DNA of 64,000 nt from Zunongwangia mangrovi. Its GTDB lineage: Bacteria; Bacteroidota; Bacteroidia; Flavobacteriales; Flavobacteriaceae. The notes beneath the pieces are model-generated. The model was not told the origin of the DNA, did no database searches, and saw only the letters and a list, made by a program, of their open reading frames with translations. A program made the translations under genes and the position numbers. The stretch lies in contig NZ_FOKV01000008.1 in the NCBI RefSeq assembly GCF_900112105.1, forward strand, positions 1-64,000, in the 5' to 3' direction. The number at the start of each line of letters is the position of its first letter. The first letter of the stretch is position 1. This document shows, one piece after another, positions 60,303-64,000 of this stretch.

Positions 60303-60524
60303 TTAATATTCATCTTCATTCCACAGATAATCATCATCTGTTGGATAATCCGGCCATATTTCTTCGATAGAATCGTAAGAGTCACCTTCATCTTCAATGG
60401 CCTGTAGGTTTTCAACTACTTCTAATGGTGCTCCGGTTCTAATGGCGTAATCAATTAACTCATCTTTGGTGGCCGGCCATGGTGCATCACTTAAATAAGA
60501 TGCTAATTCTAAAGTCCAGTACAT
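60303..60524 (-). CDS. DUF2795 small acidic protein
   Basis: A 73-residue protein with the DUF2795 layout: MYWTLELASYLSDAPWPATKDELIDYAIRTGAP, then a helix (LEVVENLQAIED) and a strongly acidic, Trp/Tyr-rich tail (IWPDYPTDDDYLWNEDEY). Function is unknown. The position just upstream of secA is, from memory, common in Flavobacteriaceae, but the terminator between them argues against simple co-transcription. Confidence 0.85.
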   Translation of the reverse strand: MYWTLELASYLSDAPWPATKDELIDYAIRTGAPLEVVENLQAIEDEGDSYDSIEEIWPDYPTDDDYLWNEDEY

Positions 60525-60679
60525 TAGTTAATCGGGTTTTTAATTTCTGCAAAAATAATTTTTTTACTGAAATACCCAAGAAAAAAGTCTGTTTTTTAAT
60601 CAATATTGTTAAGAACATAAGCAAAAGCGCCAAAAGCTTAGTAAATACAGCATACTTTTGCTTGTATATTGCTAAATTT

Positions 60680-61252
60680 TTAGGATTTCTCTGGAATCCA
60701 CTTAATTTCTTCAGCTTGCAGTTGTTTAGTCAATAGTCGTGCCAGCACAAAGAGGTAGTCAGAGAGTCGGTTTAAGTATTTTAAAACTTCTTCATCAAAA
60801 GTTTCTTCATTATATAATGCTGTACTTAAGCGTTCTGCGCGTCTACAAACACATCTTGCTATGTGACAGAATGACACGCTTTGATGCCCACCAGGTAAAA
60901 CGAAATGAGTCATTTCTGGAAGTTCCTCGTTCATTCTATCCATTTCGGTTTCCAGTAAATGAATATCTTCTTCAGAAATTCGCGGAATATTAAGGCGAGA
61001 TTCGCCATTTTTTAGGGTCGCTTTTTCAGGATCTGTAGCAAGGATAGAACCAATGGTGAAAAGTTTATGCTGCACCTCCAGTAAAACTTCCGCGGTAATT
61101 TTATCAATTTTTTGATCTCGGATAAGACCAATATGAGCGTTAAGTTCGTCTACGGTACCGTAACTCTCGATGCGAATATGATGTTTAGGAACGCGGGTGC
61201 CGCCAAATAATGCCGTGGTACCTTTGTCTCCTGTTTTTGTGTAAATTTTCAT
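60680..61252 (-). CDS. PduO-type cob(I)alamin adenosyltransferase
   Basis: Transfers the adenosyl group of ATP to cob(I)alamin, producing the cofactor for enzymes such as methylmalonyl-CoA mutase. The 190-residue chain starts MKIYTKTGDKGTTALFGGTR, the ATP-binding N-terminus of the PduO family, and continues SYGTVDELNAHIGLIRD, FVLPGGHQSVSFCHIAR, CVCRRAERLSTAL and LNRLSDYLFVLAR. All key blocks are present. It fits with the MeaB gene at 50297, both serving one B12-dependent mutase. Confidence 0.93.
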   Translation of the reverse strand: MKIYTKTGDKGTTALFGGTRVPKHHIRIESYGTVDELNAHIGLIRDQKIDKITAEVLLEVQHKLFTIGSILATDPEKATLKNGESRLNIPRISEEDIHLLETEMDRMNEELPEMTHFVLPGGHQSVSFCHIARCVCRRAERLSTALYNEETFDEEVLKYLNRLSDYLFVLARLLTKQLQAEEIKWIPEKS

Positions 61253-61309
61253 TCAGTAATTTTTTCAGAAGAATGATAAGAAAGCGAAGTTACAATCTAA
61301 ATTGTGCAT

Positions 61310-61483
61310 TTATTTGGTTTCCTTCTCTTTTTCTTCTTCTTTTTTGCGTGCCTGATATCTACGTCGAAAATCTAAATTTTCACTACGTCTTTTTTTTCGC
61401 TGTTTGGCGCCCATAGAAAATACCAGCAATCCAACAGCAATAATAATAAGATAAATATAGGTTTCCTGATCTAGATCGAACAC
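61310..61483 (-). CDS. 57-residue single-pass membrane protein with basic tail
   Basis: A small gene read from GTG at 61483 to TAA at 61310. Residues 8-24 form a membrane helix (TYIYLIIIAVGLLVFSM), followed by a strongly charged tail (AKQRKKRRSENLDFRRRYQA, then a Lys/Glu run). Positive charges directly after the helix predict an N-out, C-in orientation. No in-frame ATG precedes it before a TAG at 61498, so GTG is the only usual start. It lies between the adenosyltransferase (57 bases after its stop) and the ABC ATPase gene. I do not recognise a family; codon use and layout suggest a real gene. Confidence 0.6.
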   Translation of the reverse strand: MFDLDQETYIYLIIIAVGLLVFSMGAKQRKKRRSENLDFRRRYQARKKEEEKEKETK

Positions 61484-61631
61484 AAGCTTAAGATTCTAAG
61501 TTATGCTTACAAAGTTAAGATTTTTATAGAAAGCCAATAGCCGTAAACTTTTAGGAGTTGATCTTTTTGAATTGGAAAAAGTTTTGATAAGAATTATAAA
61601 AAATAGCCTATGTATTAATGATAAAACAAAT

Positions 61632-62336
61632 TTACTCACTACTCACCATTTCTTTTCTGGTATCACTTTCGATAATTCCGTCACGAAGTCTTATCACTCT
61701 GTGCGCATGCTCTGCAATATCTTCTTCGTGAGTTACCAGGATAACGGTATTTCCGGCTGCGTGAATTTCATCAAAAAGATTCATGATTTCTACGGAAGTT
61801 TTAGAGTCCAGGTTTCCCGTAGGTTCATCGGCAAGAATTATCGAAGGTTTATTTACTAAAGCACGTCCCACCGCTACACGTTGTCGTTGCCCACCAGAAA
61901 GTTGGTTGGGTTTATGATCCATACGATCGCCAAGGCCAACATTATTTAAAACCTCTTCAGCTCTTTTTTTACGATCTGCTTTAGAATAACCAGCGTAGAT
62001 CATAGGTAATGCCACATTATCCAGCGCGGTAGTTCTTGGCAAAAGGTTGAACGTCTGGAAAACAAAACCAATTTCTTTATTACGAACTTCGGCAAGTTCG
62101 CTATCGGTCATTTTGCTTACATCTTTTCCGTTTAAAATATAAGAACCACCAGTTGGTGTATCTAAACAACCCAGTAAATTCATTAAAGTTGATTTTCCCG
62201 AACCTGAAGGTCCCATAAATGCTACGTATTCGCCGCGATTTATATCCAGATCGATGCCTTTAAGTACTTTCACAACTTCCTGTCCTAAAGGGAAATTTCG
62301 AATAATATTTCGAATTTCGATAACCTTATTGCTCAT
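61632..62336 (-). CDS. ABC transporter ATP-binding protein (LolD/MacB type)
   Basis: A 234-residue ATPase: Walker [10 protein letters not shown] (42-50), [19 protein letters not shown], the family-specific [19 protein letters not shown], signature [17 protein letters not shown] and Walker [18 protein letters not shown]. This pattern places it with LolD, MacB and FtsE-like ATPases that work with FtsX-type permeases on lipoproteins, drugs or cell-wall processes. The permease is not adjacent, so the partner is elsewhere. ATACCTTTATAA upstream resembles a -7 box. Confidence 0.92.
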   Translation of the reverse strand: MSNKVIEIRNIIRNFPLGQEVVKVLKGIDLDINRGEYVAFMGPSGSGKSTLMNLLGCLDTPTGGSYILNGKDVSKMTDSELAEVRNKEIGFVFQTFNLLPRTTALDNVALPMIYAGYSKADRKKRAEEVLNNVGLGDRMDHKPNQLSGGQRQRVAVGRALVNKPSIILADEPTGNLDSKTSVEIMNLFDEIHAAGNTVILVTHEEDIAEHAHRVIRLRDGIIESDTRKEMVSSE

Positions 62337-62380
62337 AGAAAATCAATTTATAAAGGTATGACGCTAAGATTTTGTTTTTG

Positions 62381-63151
62381 TTACAATCTAATTTTAAAAT
62401 GTTCTTTTGCCTGTTCTTTTCTGAAGAAAACCAAACCTAAATAAAACGTATCTATCGTAACCTGAACTTTTGGATGTTGCTTGATCTCTTGCCAGGCATC
62501 TTCCATTTCTTCGGAAAGGTGAATGTCATCAAAAATAAAAACCGAATCATTATGCGCCGTTGGTAAAAGGGATTCGAAATACTGAAGCGTAGCCGATTTT
62601 TGATGATTGCCGTCAAAATAAATAAGATCGAATGATGCCCAATTTGACAGATCAAATAAATACTGCTGAAATTCGCCAATTTTGAGCTCAATATTTTTAA
62701 AACCGAATTTATCGAATTGCCGTTTGGCCATATTCGCGGTTTCCGGGCAACCTTCTATGGTAGTTAATTTTACATTTTCTGCGGAAGCAATAGCAGCCGA
62801 AGCAATTCCTAAACTAGTGCCAAGCTCCAAACAGTTATTTAGCTGAAGATATTGCGCGATTCTAAATAAAAATTTTGCTTTTTTCGAAGTGATTCCGGCA
62901 ACTTTAGCAATTTTAGAGATCTTTCTTTTGTTGCTTTTAAAGATTCGACTACCCGCACCAAAATCTGTAACCTTAATCTCATTTTGGTTATTTAAAAGCG
63001 CTGTTTTATAGTTTTTAATTTTGGAATATTCCGCATACTTTTTTTTGTCGTAAAAACAATTGGTTACCAGGTCATAAACAAAAGGCGAATGCAATCCGTG
63101 CTGATTTTGGGATGAAAACAGGAATTTTATGTAAGCTTTTAGTTGATGCAA
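62381..63151 (-). CDS. Class I SAM-dependent methyltransferase
   Basis: A 256-residue protein. The N-terminal 75 residues (FLFSSQNQHGLHSPFVYDLV) are a flavobacterial extension; the Rossmann core follows with NCLELGTSLGIASAAIA (SAM loop), KLTTIEGCPETANMAK, FDLIYFDGNHQKSATLQYF and SVFIFDDIHLSEEMEDAW. It resembles O-methyltransferases of the catechol type, but the substrate is unknown. It lies 44 bases upstream of the ABC ATPase gene on the same strand. Confidence 0.85.
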   Translation of the reverse strand: MHQLKAYIKFLFSSQNQHGLHSPFVYDLVTNCFYDKKKYAEYSKIKNYKTALLNNQNEIKVTDFGAGSRIFKSNKRKISKIAKVAGITSKKAKFLFRIAQYLQLNNCLELGTSLGIASAAIASAENVKLTTIEGCPETANMAKRQFDKFGFKNIELKIGEFQQYLFDLSNWASFDLIYFDGNHQKSATLQYFESLLPTAHNDSVFIFDDIHLSEEMEDAWQEIKQHPKVQVTIDTFYLGLVFFRKEQAKEHFKIRL

Positions 63152-63371
63152 GGTTTGGTTAGAAGTTTATGGTTCAATGATCAATAAACAATGATCATTA
63201 ATCAATTTTAATTTTTTAGCAGCTACAAAAATTCAGTCTAAAATTATATAATTTCGATTTTTAACAAACATCTATTCATTATGAAATCTTCAAATTAATT
63301 CAAAATTCAAAATTCAACATTCAGAATAATATGTTTATACTCTAACAACGAAGTGGTCTAATAGCTATTCT

Positions 63372-64000
63372 CTAGCCCTCCATTTTCTCCATTAACTCGA
63401 ACCATCTTTCGGTTTTTGCTTCGATCTGTTGTTCGATATCTTTAAGTTCTAATGAAGTTTTATCGATTTCTTCTCCGCTCATCTCTTCAAGGAATTTTTG
63501 CTGTACATCTCCTTTTTTCTTTTCGAGTTGAGCGATCTCTTTTTCTAATTTTTGATATTCCTTTTGCTCGTTATAGCTCAGTTTTGTTCCTGTGCTGCCG
63601 TCTTTCCAATCGTTTTTGGAGGTTTTATCGCTGGTTTCTTTTTGCTCTTCAGGAGCATCTAAGCTACCTTCATAAGCGCGGTAATCTGAATAATTTCCGG
63701 GGAAATCTTCAATTTTTTGATTTCCGGGGAAAACAAACAAATGATCTACGATCTTATCCATAAAATAACGGTCGTGAGAAACCACCAATAAGCATCCAGG
63801 AAAATCTAGTAGAAAACTTTCCAAGACATTTAAAGTTACAATGTCCAGATCGTTGGTAGGCTCATCCAGAATTAAAAAGTTTGGATTCTGAATCAAAACG
63901 GTACATAAATACAGACGTTTTTTTTCGCCACCACTTAATTTTTCTACAAAATCGTACTGCTTTTTACGGTCGAAAAGAAAACGCTCTAACAATTGCTGAG
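63372..64000 (-). CDS. ABC-F family ATPase (Uup type), C-terminal part
   Basis: The frame is open to the window end, so only about 210 C-terminal residues are seen. They hold the second nucleotide-binding domain's signature [20 protein letters not shown], Walker [21 protein letters not shown], switch His in [16 protein letters not shown], and then a linker and a C-terminal coiled coil ([40 protein letters not shown]) like that of Uup. ABC-F proteins act on the ribosome or on DNA/RNA rather than in transport. The 220 bases between this gene and the methyltransferase hold only AT-rich sequence with short repeats of TTCAAAATTCAA. Confidence 0.9.
   Translation of the reverse strand, partial: QQLLERFLFDRKKQYDFVEKLSGGEKKRLYLCTVLIQNPNFLILDEPTNDLDIVTLNVLESFLLDFPGCLLVVSHDRYFMDKIVDHLFVFPGNQKIEDFPGNYSDYRAYEGSLDAPEEQKETSDKTSKNDWKDGSTGTKLSYNEQKEYQKLEKEIAQLEKKKGDVQQKFLEEMSGEEIDKTSLELKDIEQQIEAKTERWFELMEKMEG

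Noticed and set aside
63152-63371. AT-rich stretch with repeated TTCAAAATTCAA as a possible CRISPR or tandem repeat
   Set aside because: Units are short, irregular and lack spacers; simple low-complexity DNA explains them.
1-64000. A defence island, prophage, integrative element or biosynthetic cluster
   Set aside because: No integrase, nuclease-helicase set, phage structural gene, tRNA-flanked direct repeat, NRPS/PKS or toxin-antitoxin pair is seen; base composition looks even across the window.

Overview
The window is AT-rich chromosomal DNA from a member of the Bacteroidota, most likely a (marine) Flavobacteriaceae relative of Zunongwangia, Gramella or Salegentibacter. The support is SusC/SusD pairs, TAnnTTTG-type -7 promoter boxes, FecI/FecR-type sigma/anti-sigma genes, DUF2911, DUF4199 and DUF2795 genes, a Bacteroidota-style long SecA and a PduO/SecA neighbourhood. 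I saw no tRNA, rRNA, CRISPR array, prophage or insertion sequence.

Layout. (1) 1-4.8 kb: the 3' part of a GH2 enzyme, a small unknown gene, a glycerophosphodiesterase and a HemG-type flavodoxin. (2) 5.1-26.2 kb: a pectin utilisation locus in two transcription blocks. The first block is GH105, GH43, CE12, an esterase-CE8 fusion, GH28 and GH3-PA14. The second is SusC, SusD, a beta-helix surface lipoprotein, PL1 and a PL1-CE8 fusion. Both blocks start with near-identical promoter architecture and the same 14-base near-palindrome just before the first gene. (3) 26.3-35.7 kb: an ArsR regulator with a luciferase-like monooxygenase, a single-domain response regulator, a bestrophin, an NTF2-like protein, the ribulose monophosphate pair HPS/PHI with a divergent AraC regulator, an OprP-type porin, a histone-H1-like protein and a hydrolase/ECF-sigma/membrane-protein operon. 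(4) 36-46.1 kb: a second glycan locus of the transducer type (ECF sigma, FecR, STN-containing SusC, SusD, GH2). (5) 46.2-51.4 kb: an ArnT/LAB_N/ArnC-like envelope glycosylation operon, a nucleotide-sugar epimerase and MeaB. (6) 51.5-56.5 kb: Ohr, DUF2911, and an ECF sigma / anti-sigma-like / hendecad-repeat protein / M23 peptidase series. (7) 56.8-64 kb, minus strand: SecA, DUF2795, PduO-type adenosyltransferase, a 57-residue membrane protein, a LolD/MacB-type ATPase, a methyltransferase and the C-terminal half of an ABC-F protein.

How the genes fit together. In the pectin locus, surface lyases and methylesterases would demethylate and cut homogalacturonan, and SusC/SusD with the beta-helix lipoprotein would bind and import oligomers. 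GH28, GH105, GH43 and GH3 would trim galacturonate, unsaturated uronate and xylose or arabinose decorations, while CE12 and the fused esterase would remove acetyl groups. Pectin demethylation releases methanol; the nearby HPS/PHI pair could handle formaldehyde derived from it, but this link is inference.

The least explained signal is a dispersed, hairpin-rich intergenic repeat with at least four copies (about 4.23, 36.61, 46.21 and 56.74 kb). Three copies sit at the 3' ends of minus-strand genes, and two of them supply the stop codon.
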